DNA from: an uncultured Planctomycetaceae bacterium
Lineage (GTDB): Bacteria > Planctomycetota > Planctomycetia > Pirellulales > UBA1268
Reading direction: 5' to 3'
DNA length: 10,145 nt
Assembly: GCA_903958265.1 (NCBI GenBank)
Contig: CAJBSQ010000803.1
Location: 1 to 10,145, forward strand
Part shown: piece by piece, positions 1-6,543 of the stretch
How the letters are laid out: every line of letters starts with the position of its first letter
How positions within the stretch are numbered: the stretch's first letter is position 1
The notes under the pieces: generated by a model
The model's input: only the letters and a program-made list of their open reading frames with translations
Databases searched by the model: none
What the model was told of the DNA's origin: nothing
Position numbers and translations under genes: made by a program

Positions 1-231
1 CAGCTTGCGAAGGCGACGGGCGGCACCGCGCGATTCCTCGCCGACGGCGGCTCGTCCCGCGCGGCGGTCGAGGAGATCGCCGCGGTGCTCCCCGACCGAT
101 CGCGGCGGGAGTATGAAATGGGCGCGGCCGATCGGGGGTTCAAACGCCGTCTCAACGCCGCGCTGCTCGGCAACGGAGCCGGCTGCCTGTGTCTCGAATG
201 GATCGTTCGCCTGTGTGTGAGGCTCGCCTGA
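1..231 (+). CDS. C-terminal end of a VWA/glutamine-amidotransferase-like membrane protein (5' truncated)
   Basis: An open frame enters from the left edge in frame 1 and stops at TGA 229-231, giving 76 residues. It begins QLAKATGGTARFLADGG, which matches the last strand/helix of von Willebrand A domains ('LA..TGG.....d'). A short 'LPDRSRREYE' linker follows, then a hydrophobic stretch and the ending CLEWIVRLCVRLA. In planctomycete VWA/glutamine-amidotransferase-like proteins of the MoxR-DUF58-BatA cluster, the last transmembrane helix characteristically ends in a similar 'EW..R...GLA' tail. The next gene starts 3 bases later, so the two are probably translationally coupled. The catalytic or metal-binding (MIDAS) part lies outside the window and cannot be judged. 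The family call is inferred from tail style plus context. An alternative is another VWA protein of the BatA/BatB type. Confidence 0.6.
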   Translation, partial: QLAKATGGTARFLADGGSSRAAVEEIAAVLPDRSRREYEMGAADRGFKRRLNAALLGNGAGCLCLEWIVRLCVRLA

Positions 232-234
232 CGC

Positions 235-2406
235 ATGGTCGCCGTGAACCATCAAGCCGTGACGGAGGAGTCGATCGCCGCGATCCGCGGGATGCTCGCG
301 GGACTGCGTCGCCGCACCCGGAGCTGGATCTGGGCTGAGTCGCTCGCGGCCGTGGTCGTGGTGGCGGTCACCGGCGGCTGGCTGACGCTGCTGCTCGACC
401 GGCTCGTGGAGCCGCCGGCAGGCGCGCGGGCGGCGCTGCTGGGCATCCTCGTCGCGGCGGTCGCTTGGGTGCTCGTCACGCGGCTGGTCGTACGGCTTGC
501 GGTGCCGCTCACCGACGCCTCCCTGGCGCTGGCCGTGGAGCGGACGCACCCGGCATTCGCCGACGGACTCTCGACGGCGGTCGCCTACGCCCACCACCGC
601 GAGTCGCGGGCGGACGAACCCGTCGACGAGGCGCTCGTGGATGCGACCTTGAGCACGGTGGCGGCGCGGCTCGGCGACGTGAGGGCAGCCGCCATCTTCC
701 GCCGCGGGCGGCTGGCGGTGCTCACCCTTGCGGCCCTCGCGGCCCTCGCCGGCACCGCGGCGGCCGCCGTGGCCGGACCCGCGCTCGCGACGGTGTGGGC
801 GCGGCGGATGCTCGCCCTGGCCGACGTGCCGTGGCCGCGACGGGTGACGCTGGAGGCCGAGGGTTTTTCCAACGGCGTGATGGTGGTGCCGCGGGGCAGC
901 GACGTAGAGGTATCGGTGCGGGCGACCGCGGCGGAGGGCGAGCCGCCCGAGGTGGTCGAGCTCCGCACCCGCGGCTCGGGAGCCTGGCGGACGGAGCGGA
1001 TGGGCACCCGGGGGGGCACGGCCGCGGCGAGCCAGCGGTATGGCCACACGCTCAAGGCGGTGGGCGAGGACCAGGCCGTGGAGGTCCGCGGCGGTGATGC
1101 GAGGCTTCGCGGGCTGTCGATCAGCGTCGCCGATCCGCCAGCCCTGGCCGCCGTGGAACTCACGTACACGCTTCCCGACTACCTCGGCGGCGGCAGCCGC
1201 CGCGCGGCCGCGAGCCGGACGGTGCCGGTGCCCCGTGGGTCGTTGGTCGACCTCACCTGCACGGCGACCAAGCCACTGGCGGCCGCGGTCATTGCGCTGC
1301 GGCCGGCGGTCGAACACGCCGCGGGCCCCCCCACGGAACAGCGGCTCACGGAACTAGACCCCGCGCTGGCCGGCGGGCTGTCGATCGCGGCCCGCACGCC
1401 GCCGATCGATGCCGACACCGTCGTGCTCATCCGGCTCACCGATCAGGCGGGGCTTGCGAATCGGGATCCTGTCGCCCTGCTGCTCACCGCGGTGGCCGAC
1501 CAACCGCCGCGGCTCGCGCTGCGGCTTGCGGGCATCTCGACCGCCGTCACACCGCAGGCTGTCTTGCCTGTCGAGGGCACGATCTCAGACGATCACGGGC
1601 TGGCCTCCGCGACGGTCAGCCTCGTGGCGGGTGAGATCGCTCGCGACCTGCCGATCGCCCGGGTGGAGGGCGGGGTGGAGGTGGTCGAACTCACCGCCGA
1701 GCGACCCGAACTCGTGCGGCTGGCCGAACTCGGCCTGGCCGTCGGCACGCGGCTGGAGGTGAAGGTCTTGGCCCGCGACGGCTGCACGCTCGACGGCGCG
1801 GCCAACGTGGCCGAGGGAGATACCTGGACGCTCGAAGTCGTCTCGCCTGAGGCGTTGCAGGCGATGCTCGAAGCCCGCGAGGTGCTGCTACGGCGGCGGT
1901 TCGAGGCCGCGATCGATGACCTGGCGAAGGCCCGTGAGCTCGCGGTGTCGGTTGCCGGGAACGTCGCGCCCGACGACGTGTCAGCCCGCCGCTGCGGTGA
2001 GGCGACGGCGCGGGCCGGCGGAGAGACGGCCGAGATCGCCGAGGAGTTTCGGGGGATCCATCGCGAGTTCGCCAACAACGCGGCGATGACGCCCGAACTC
2101 GATGTGCGGCTGATTGCGGAGATTGCCGACCCGCTCGCCGCCATGGTCACCGGCGAACTCGCGGCGGCGGCCGCCGTCTGCCGCGCGGCCTCCGCCGAGG
2201 CCGCAGCGGGCCGGCCGCCGATCGTGCCCGCCTTGGATGTTGCGCTGGCCCGGATGCGGACGGTGCTTGAGCGAATGCTGGAGTTGGAGTCGGTGAACGA
2301 GGTGATCGAGCGGCTTCGGGGCGTGATCCGCGCCCAGGAAGAGATCCGTCGCGAGACCCTCGAACGCCAGCGGAAGCGGGGCCGGGAAGCTCTGGAGTCG
2401 CCATGA
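235..2406 (+). CDS. Large membrane-anchored envelope protein of DUF4175-like architecture
   Basis: 723 residues. The N-terminus has a basic cytoplasmic segment (GLRRRTRS, ~23-30) and hydrophobic helices at ~33-54, ~64-90 and ~160-187. Between helices 2 and 3 lies 'LALAVERTHPAFADGLSTAV' (~97-116), the kind of 'ER.hp...d.LstA' segment seen in DUF4175-like proteins. The exterior part follows: a beta-rich Ig-like region (~203-315) closing in 'AAVELTYTLPDYLGG', and a second beta region (~390-540) with 'ADQPPRLALRL' and 'GTISDDHGL', the usual 'D.pP...l' and 'DD.GL' landmarks. Residues ~545-723 are charged helices, probably coiled coil. No enzyme motif is visible. The start at 235 is 3 bases after the previous stop; a TGAGG at 218-222 is a poor, distant ribosome site, so coupling is likely. 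A GTG at 244 is an alternative start. The stop overlaps the next ATG in ATGA (2403-2406). The likely role is a structural or scaffold partner of the VWA membrane complex; this is inference from gene order. Confidence 0.75.
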   Translation: MVAVNHQAVTEESIAAIRGMLAGLRRRTRSWIWAESLAAVVVVAVTGGWLTLLLDRLVEPPAGARAALLGILVAAVAWVLVTRLVVRLAVPLTDASLALAVERTHPAFADGLSTAVAYAHHRESRADEPVDEALVDATLSTVAARLGDVRAAAIFRRGRLAVLTLAALAALAGTAAAAVAGPALATVWARRMLALADVPWPRRVTLEAEGFSNGVMVVPRGSDVEVSVRATAAEGEPPEVVELRTRGSGAWRTERMGTRGGTAAASQRYGHTLKAVGEDQAVEVRGGDARLRGLSISVADPPALAAVELTYTLPDYLGGGSRRAAASRTVPVPRGSLVDLTCTATKPLAAAVIALRPAVEHAAGPPTEQRLTELDPALAGGLSIAARTPPIDADTVVLIRLTDQAGLANRDPVALLLTAVADQPPRLALRLAGISTAVTPQAVLPVEGTISDDHGLASATVSLVAGEIARDLPIARVEGGVEVVELTAERPELVRLAELGLAVGTRLEVKVLARDGCTLDGAANVAEGDTWTLEVVSPEALQAMLEAREVLLRRRFEAAIDDLAKARELAVSVAGNVAPDDVSARRCGEATARAGGETAEIAEEFRGIHREFANNAAMTPELDVRLIAEIADPLAAMVTGELAAAAAVCRAASAEAAAGRPPIVPALDVALARMRTVLERMLELESVNEVIERLRGVIRAQEEIRRETLERQRKRGREALESP

Positions 2407-4127
2407 AGTGCCTGCCTCGTCACAGACCGTGGTGCCTCATGCTCCTGCTCGTGATGGCGGCGCCGGCAATGCCGGCGCTCGCGGTCGAGCCCCCCGGCCG
2501 CGACGCTCCATCGCTCGCCTCCCGCGAGGCCGAACTCCTCGAACGGTATCGCGATCTCGAGCGGTCGTTTCTCCGGCTCGCTGATCTGCTGGCGGTCAGC
2601 GATCCCCGCCGCGCCGGCGTGCTGCGGTCGGCCTTTGACCGCGCGCGGCAGGAGCAGGTGCAGGACCGGGTGGCGGCGATCGTGATCATGCTCGAGCAGG
2701 GGCAGCTGCTGAAGGCGGGCACGAGCCAGCAGGATGCGCTCGCGCAGTTCCGCGGGCTGCTCGAGCTGCTCGAGTCGGGTGCCGGCGAGCAGCAGCTCAG
2801 CGACACCTCAAAGGAGGTGCGGGCCATTCTCGGCCGACTCGCCACGCTGATCGCCCGCCAGCGTGCCCTCGAGGGCTCGACGGAGGCGGGGGACGCGGTG
2901 GGCGAACTCGCCGAGAAGCAGCGGGTCGCGGCCGACGAGGCAGCCGCGCTCGGTGACGACGTGGGACGGTTTGCCGAGCGGTTTGGCGACGACCGCGGGG
3001 ATCAGAACGGGTCCCGGAAGGCCGACCCGCCGGCCGCTGGTGCGGAGCAGAAGCCTGGAGAAGGCCACCCTGCGCCCGCCGAGGAGGAGCGGCCTGCTGC
3101 CGACGAGCAGGCGGCCGCGGCCGACGAGCAGCACGCTGAGCAGGACGACGATGGCTCCCGCGCCCGCCGCACGCGGCAGCGGCTCGAGGCGGCGGAGAAG
3201 CGGATGCGTCAGGCCCGTGAGCAGCTCGACACGTCACAGCGCGGGGAGGCGCGGGAGGCGCAGCAGCGGGCGGTCGAGGAGCTGGAGACGGCGCGGGCTG
3301 AGCTGGAGGAGATTCTTCGGCAGGTGCGGGAGGAGGAGGTCACGCGGCTGCTCGTGCAGCTCGAGGCGCGGATCCGTGGCATGCTCAAGGCGGAACGGGG
3401 CGTGCTGGCCGACGCCGAGAAACTCTCTGCCGTCGCGGCCGTGCAGGCGGAGCGGGAGCGGCAGCTCGAGGCCGCGCGACTGAGCCGCGAGCAGGGAGCG
3501 ATCACCGCCGACGCGGCCAAGGCCCTGATGCTCCTCCGCGACGACGGCACGGCAGCGGCGGTTCCGCAGGCGCTCGAGCAGGTCCACGACGATTCCGCGG
3601 AGGCCGCGGCCCGGCTGACGCGGGGCGACGTCGGCCGTGACACGCTCGGCCTGCTGGGCGATCTCGTCGTGGGGCTCGAGGAGATGCTGGCCGCGGTCGA
3701 GAAGGCCCAGCAGGCGCAGCAGGCTGACGAGGCGTCGCCGGCTGGCGGCCGGGCCAGCGCCCCAGGCGAGCAGCCGCTGGTCGACAAGCTTTCGGAGCTC
3801 AAGATGCTGCGAAGCCTGCAGCTGCGGGTCAACACCCGCACGCAGCGACTCTCACGGCTGGTCGACGCGGCCGATGAGCAGCCGGGTGAGCCGGAACTGC
3901 GGGCCGTGCTCGGCCGGCTCGCGGAGCGGCAGCGGGCGATCGAACGGGCCACCCGCGACATCGTCGAGGGGCTCGTGGAATCGCGACGGGGACGGGAGCG
4001 AACTCCGCGGCGAAAACCGCTCCCGTCCCCGTCGCCCCGGCCGCGGCTCTCCCCGGATCGGGCTATGATGGAAGGCCGCGAACGTCCGCCGCCTCTTGGA
4101 CGCCGCGGCCCGCGGAGTCGCGCATGA
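2403..4127 (+). CDS. Exported coiled-coil protein of the VWA/DUF4175-like cluster, with an anomalous Arg/Pro tail
   Basis: 574 residues. A signal peptide is clear: basic n-region MKCLPRHR, hydrophobic core CLMLLLVMAAPAM, and probable cleavage after PALA (residue ~27). The mature protein is nearly all helix: ~38-195, then an acidic Pro/Ala/Glu/Gln linker at ~196-250 containing ADEQ repeats, a strong heptad-like coiled coil at ~252-365, and further helices to ~525. 'LSELKMLRSLQLRVNTRTQ' (463-481) looks like a conserved patch of this planctomycete family. The start is supported by GGAG at 2394-2397, 5 bases upstream of the ATG, and by the 4-base overlap with the previous gene. From ~527 the protein changes abruptly to an Arg/Pro/Ser tail encoded by an inverted repeat and a promoter-like region, so the ancestral stop was probably near 3980 and the tail may be read-through. 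No catalytic motif is seen. It probably works outside the cytoplasm with the product of 235-2406; this is inferred from adjacency. Confidence 0.75.
   Translation: MKCLPRHRPWCLMLLLVMAAPAMPALAVEPPGRDAPSLASREAELLERYRDLERSFLRLADLLAVSDPRRAGVLRSAFDRARQEQVQDRVAAIVIMLEQGQLLKAGTSQQDALAQFRGLLELLESGAGEQQLSDTSKEVRAILGRLATLIARQRALEGSTEAGDAVGELAEKQRVAADEAAALGDDVGRFAERFGDDRGDQNGSRKADPPAAGAEQKPGEGHPAPAEEERPAADEQAAAADEQHAEQDDDGSRARRTRQRLEAAEKRMRQAREQLDTSQRGEAREAQQRAVEELETARAELEEILRQVREEEVTRLLVQLEARIRGMLKAERGVLADAEKLSAVAAVQAERERQLEAARLSREQGAITADAAKALMLLRDDGTAAAVPQALEQVHDDSAEAAARLTRGDVGRDTLGLLGDLVVGLEEMLAAVEKAQQAQQADEASPAGGRASAPGEQPLVDKLSELKMLRSLQLRVNTRTQRLSRLVDAADEQPGEPELRAVLGRLAERQRAIERATRDIVEGLVESRRGRERTPRRKPLPSPSPRPRLSPDRAMMEGRERPPPLGRRGPRSRA
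3983..4035. repeat. Perfect 18-bp inverted repeat (hairpin, possible terminator or REP/MITE-like element)
   Basis: The left arm GCGACGGGGACGGGAGCG (3983-4000) is the exact reverse complement of the right arm CGCTCCCGTCCCCGTCGC (4018-4035), around a 17-base loop (4001-4017). The next outer bases (C3982 and C4036) do not pair, nor do the next inner ones (A4001 and C4017), so the ends are sharp. The loop contains CCGCGG and an AAAA run, and GCGG (4007-4010) can pair alternatively with CCGC (4017-4020). No T-run follows, so it is not a classic intrinsic terminator. It lies in the frame of the coiled-coil gene and encodes residues ~527-545. A repeated palindromic element (REP-like) or a transcription-ending hairpin are both possible. 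Confidence 0.8.
4061..4069 (+). promoter_or_regulatory. Possible extended -10 promoter element (GGCTATGAT) before the 4124 gene
   Basis: TATGAT at 4064-4069 differs from TATAAT at one position and is an unusually AT-rich patch in very GC-rich DNA. It lies ~55 bases before the ATG at 4124 and 26 bases after the inverted repeat. No good -35 hexamer is found 16-18 bases upstream (that area reads CCGCGG). The position, inside the aberrant tail of the previous gene, suggests the 4124 gene has its own start of transcription. One-box evidence only. Confidence 0.3.
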
Positions 4128-5224
4128 TTCGGCCGTTGCCACGCTGCCATCGCTTCCCCTGGCCCCTGGCCTGCGGGCTCTTCGTCGCCGCGATGGCATG
4201 GGCCTGTTCGCTGCAGGCCCGGGCGGCCTCGGACCCCGAGGCGGCGTTCGCCCGCGAGCCCAGCTGGGCGATCCCCGATGTCGCCGACGTGCAGGCCAGG
4301 ACGTTGGCGTGGCTCGCCACCACCGCCGGAAGCGATTCCGCTTCCGCAGCCGCGGCCGTCGGTCGTGCGGAGGCGGCGTGGACCACGGGCTCCGCTGGCC
4401 GCATCGACGTGCTCGACGCCGTGATGGAGACCATGGCCTGCGGCGACCCACGGGCCCATGCGGTGCGCGAGGCCGCTGGTGGCACGGATCAGCCCGACCT
4501 CGCCTGGCTCGCCGACACCGCCACACCCGCGGTGGTGCGTGAGGCCGTGACGCTCTGGTGGGCCCGAGAACTCGTTCGCCACGATCGCTTCGACGACGCC
4601 CTGCCGCTGCTCGTACCGCTCGATCCGGCCGCGGCGGTCGATCCCGCGACGCTCCTCTTTCTCCGCGGCGCCTGCCAGCACTGGCTGCTGCAGGCCGACG
4701 AGGCGGTGGAGACGCTCGATCAGCTGCTCGAGCGGGAGACGGAGATCCCGGTCCGCTATGCCCGCGTGGCCCGACTGCTGCGGGCCGACATGGCCGCGCT
4801 CGACCGCGGGTCGCTCGATCACATCGCCCGCCGCATGCGTGACGTGACCCGGCGGCTCGATCTGGGGCGAGCCGGTGCCATGACCCGCGAGGTTCAAGAC
4901 GGCGTGATCGAGTCGCTCGATGCCTTGATCAAACGTCTCGAGGATCAGCAGCAGGGCCAGCAGGGGCAGGCCTCCGCGGGGGCCGGTGGTGGCTCGGGGC
5001 AGGGGGGGGCCGGACGGCCGATGGAGGACAGCCGGATCGCGGGAGGCCGCGGAGCTGGAGATGTCCGCGCGCGGGATCTCGAAGCGGGTGATGGCTGGGG
5101 CAACCTGCCGCCCCACGATCGCGAGCGGGCGCTGCAGCAGATCGGGCGGGAGTTTCCGCCGCACTACCGCGAGGCGATCGAGCAGTATTTCAAACGGCTG
5201 TCCGCCGGCGCCGAGGACCGCTAA
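4124..5224 (+). CDS. Exported helical-repeat (TPR-like) protein with conserved 'WGNLPP...REFPPHYREAIEQYF' C-terminus
   Basis: 366 residues. The signal peptide has n-region MIRPLPRCHR, hydrophobic core up to ~28, and likely cleavage after QARA (34). A lipobox reading of AWAC was discarded. Residues ~137-207 form paired helices of TPR character (WARELVRHDRFDDALPLL and GACQHWLLQADEAVETLDQL). Helices at ~208-272 are followed by a Gln/Gly linker (~273-300), then a C-terminal module (~318-362) containing GWGNLPPHDRERALQQIG and EFPPHYREAIEQYFKRLS. Similar endings occur in planctomycete proteins encoded beside VWA/BatA clusters and seem to be a family signature; the function is unknown to me. GGAG at 4114-4117, 6 bases before the ATG, supports the start. 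The 4-base overlap with the previous frame may be accidental (see the inverted repeat and promoter entries). The next gene begins 2 bases after the TAA. A G8 run (5002-5009) sits in the linker. Confidence 0.75.
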   Translation: MIRPLPRCHRFPWPLACGLFVAAMAWACSLQARAASDPEAAFAREPSWAIPDVADVQARTLAWLATTAGSDSASAAAAVGRAEAAWTTGSAGRIDVLDAVMETMACGDPRAHAVREAAGGTDQPDLAWLADTATPAVVREAVTLWWARELVRHDRFDDALPLLVPLDPAAAVDPATLLFLRGACQHWLLQADEAVETLDQLLERETEIPVRYARVARLLRADMAALDRGSLDHIARRMRDVTRRLDLGRAGAMTREVQDGVIESLDALIKRLEDQQQGQQGQASAGAGGGSGQGGAGRPMEDSRIAGGRGAGDVRARDLEAGDGWGNLPPHDRERALQQIGREFPPHYREAIEQYFKRLSAGAEDR

Positions 5225-5226
5225 GC

Positions 5227-6507
5227 ATGGCGCCGAGAGCAACTGATCGATGCCGTGATCGCGGCCCTCGTGGTGAGGCCATGGCCGCGGGTGTTTCCTG
5301 GGCCGTGTCGGCGGTCATCGTGTGGGTGGCGGCGGTCGCCTGGCCGGCCAGCGCCGCGGCACCGGAGGCGGCAGGGGAGGCCACTGCCGCCGTCGGCGTG
5401 CGGGTGGAGTCTGGCGACGGCGGCGTGGTGGAAGGCGTGCTCGACGGGATCGATCGTGACGCGGTCGCTCTCCTCACGGAAGACGGGCCGCAGCGGCTGC
5501 CGTGCGGCGACGTGCGGCGGCTCACACGAGTCATGCCCGCGGTCGCCGATCCGGCACCCGAGCGGTGGTCGGTGCGGGTCGTGGGAATCGACGGCCTGAC
5601 GATCGAAGGTGAGGATTTCCTCTGGGGTGACGGGACGGCGGCAGTTCTTCGAGGCGGGCAGCGGCTCGTGCTTCCGTGCGAGCGGGTGCGAGTGGTGGAG
5701 TGGAGCCCCCGGCTTGTCGCCGCCGCTGCCCCACCCGCCTGGCTGGCGGCCGTGCCCGCAGCGCCGACGGCGGACCTTGTCGCCGTGTCGCAGGGCGAGG
5801 GCTTCGAACTCGTCGAGTGCGCGATCACCGGCGTGTCGCCCGACGTCGTGACGGTGATGCTCGACGGCGATCGCATTCCCGTGAAGCGGAGCAAGGTGCT
5901 CGGGCTGGTGTGGGCTCGGCCCGTGAAGCAGGCCGTCGGCATGCGGGTCGCGATCGCCGGCGGGAGCCTCGCCGCGGACACTGTCGAGTGGCGGGCGGGC
6001 GAACTCGTGCTCGACGGTCAGGTTCACGTGCCCGGCGGTTGGCTGGAATCGATCGACTTCGCGGCGGGCCGAACCGTGCGGCTTTGCGACCTGCCGCTGG
6101 AGAAGTCGGGCGTCGAGCCCTTCTTCGGCGGGCTCACCGCGGTCGAGGGACTCGCCGCGTTCTTCGCGCCCCGCGTGGTCACGCGAGACAATGATCGCGA
6201 GGGAGAGATCGCGGCCCGGGCATGGCTGCTGCGGCCACGGACCGAGGCCACGTGGCGGGTACCGCCGGGCAGCCGACGGTTTCGGGCGACGGCGATCCGC
6301 CGGGCGGCGGCGGCCTCGCCGGCGGCGGTGGTCGTGAGCGTGCGGGCCGACGACGGCCCGGCATGGCAGCGTGGGCTCACGGCCGCCGACGAGGTCACGA
6401 TCGACCTCGACGTCGAGACCGCCCGCCGGCTGACGATCACGGTCGACTTTGCGTCCGGTGGCATGGGATGCCCGGTCCGATTCGACCACGCCGTCTTCGA
6501 GAAGTGA
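5227..6507 (+). CDS. Exported protein with four small beta-barrel-like repeats and a C-terminal NPCBM-like domain
   Basis: 426 residues. The signal peptide has a long basic n-region (MAPRATDRCRDRGPRGEA), a hydrophobic core ~20-38, and cleavage near PASA (~43). Four related units follow at ~57-101, ~115-157, ~184-228 and ~239-277. The first three show the pattern 'V.V..gdg..veg.l.gi..d.v.l..dg...lp...V..l' typical of Sm/SH3-like small barrels; the fourth is weaker. Residues ~295-424 resemble NPCBM/NEW2 carbohydrate-binding-like domains: 'PPGSRRFRATAIRRA', 'VVVSVRADDGPAWQRGL', 'RRLTITVDFASGG' and a terminal 'FDHAVF'. This suggests a non-enzymatic surface or periplasmic binding protein. GAGGA at 5213-5217 (9 bases before the ATG) supports this start. 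An inner ATG at 5281 would give a signal peptide with no positive charge, so it is less likely. A possible role is ligand or glycan binding for the neighbouring Deg-like proteins; this is inference only. Confidence 0.7.
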   Translation: MAPRATDRCRDRGPRGEAMAAGVSWAVSAVIVWVAAVAWPASAAAPEAAGEATAAVGVRVESGDGGVVEGVLDGIDRDAVALLTEDGPQRLPCGDVRRLTRVMPAVADPAPERWSVRVVGIDGLTIEGEDFLWGDGTAAVLRGGQRLVLPCERVRVVEWSPRLVAAAAPPAWLAAVPAAPTADLVAVSQGEGFELVECAITGVSPDVVTVMLDGDRIPVKRSKVLGLVWARPVKQAVGMRVAIAGGSLAADTVEWRAGELVLDGQVHVPGGWLESIDFAAGRTVRLCDLPLEKSGVEPFFGGLTAVEGLAAFFAPRVVTRDNDREGEIAARAWLLRPRTEATWRVPPGSRRFRATAIRRAAAASPAAVVVSVRADDGPAWQRGLTAADEVTIDLDVETARRLTITVDFASGGMGCPVRFDHAVFEK

Positions 6508-6527
6508 CCGTCTCCGACGGACCGCCC

Positions 6528-6532
6528 AGGGG
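6528..6532 (+). promoter_or_regulatory. Ribosome binding site AGGGG deciding the 6544 start
   Basis: AGGGG lies in the only real intergenic gap (6508-6543, 36 bases). It is 11 bases before the ATG at 6544, rather long but usable. The in-frame GTG at 6532 shares its first base with this motif and so cannot be the codon the site serves. I see nothing else in the gap. Confidence 0.45.
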
Positions 6533-6543
6533 TGATCGCCGAC

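Noticed and set aside
3099..3131. Direct repeat GCCGACGAGCAG (two copies, 21 bases apart)
   Set aside because: It encodes the repeated ADEQ of the acidic linker and is explained by low-complexity protein sequence.
4200..4212. Lipoprotein signal (AWAC) in the 4124 gene
   Set aside because: The -3 and -2 residues (Ala, Trp) do not fit a lipobox, and a standard cleavage site (QARA) follows shortly after.
4328..4345. Short hairpin GGAAGCG-attc-CGCTTCC
   Set aside because: Only 7 bp, and inside a well-supported coding region (GSDSAS). Such short palindromes are common by chance.
3209..5242. 677-codon open frame on the - strand
   Set aside because: It lies opposite the coiled-coil and helical-repeat genes, and its Ser/Arg-rich second half is the mirror of the Glu/Ala/Leu codons of the coiled coil. 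No recognisable motif.
5281..5283. Inner ATG as the start of the small-barrel/NPCBM-like protein
   Set aside because: The signal peptide would lack any positive charge. The 5227 start has GAGGA at a good distance, a basic n-region, and sits 2 bases after the previous stop.
6532..6543. GTG at 6532 as the start of the active protease
   Set aside because: It overlaps the AGGGG ribosome site by one base. The ATG at 6544 leaves a usable spacing and a complete signal peptide.
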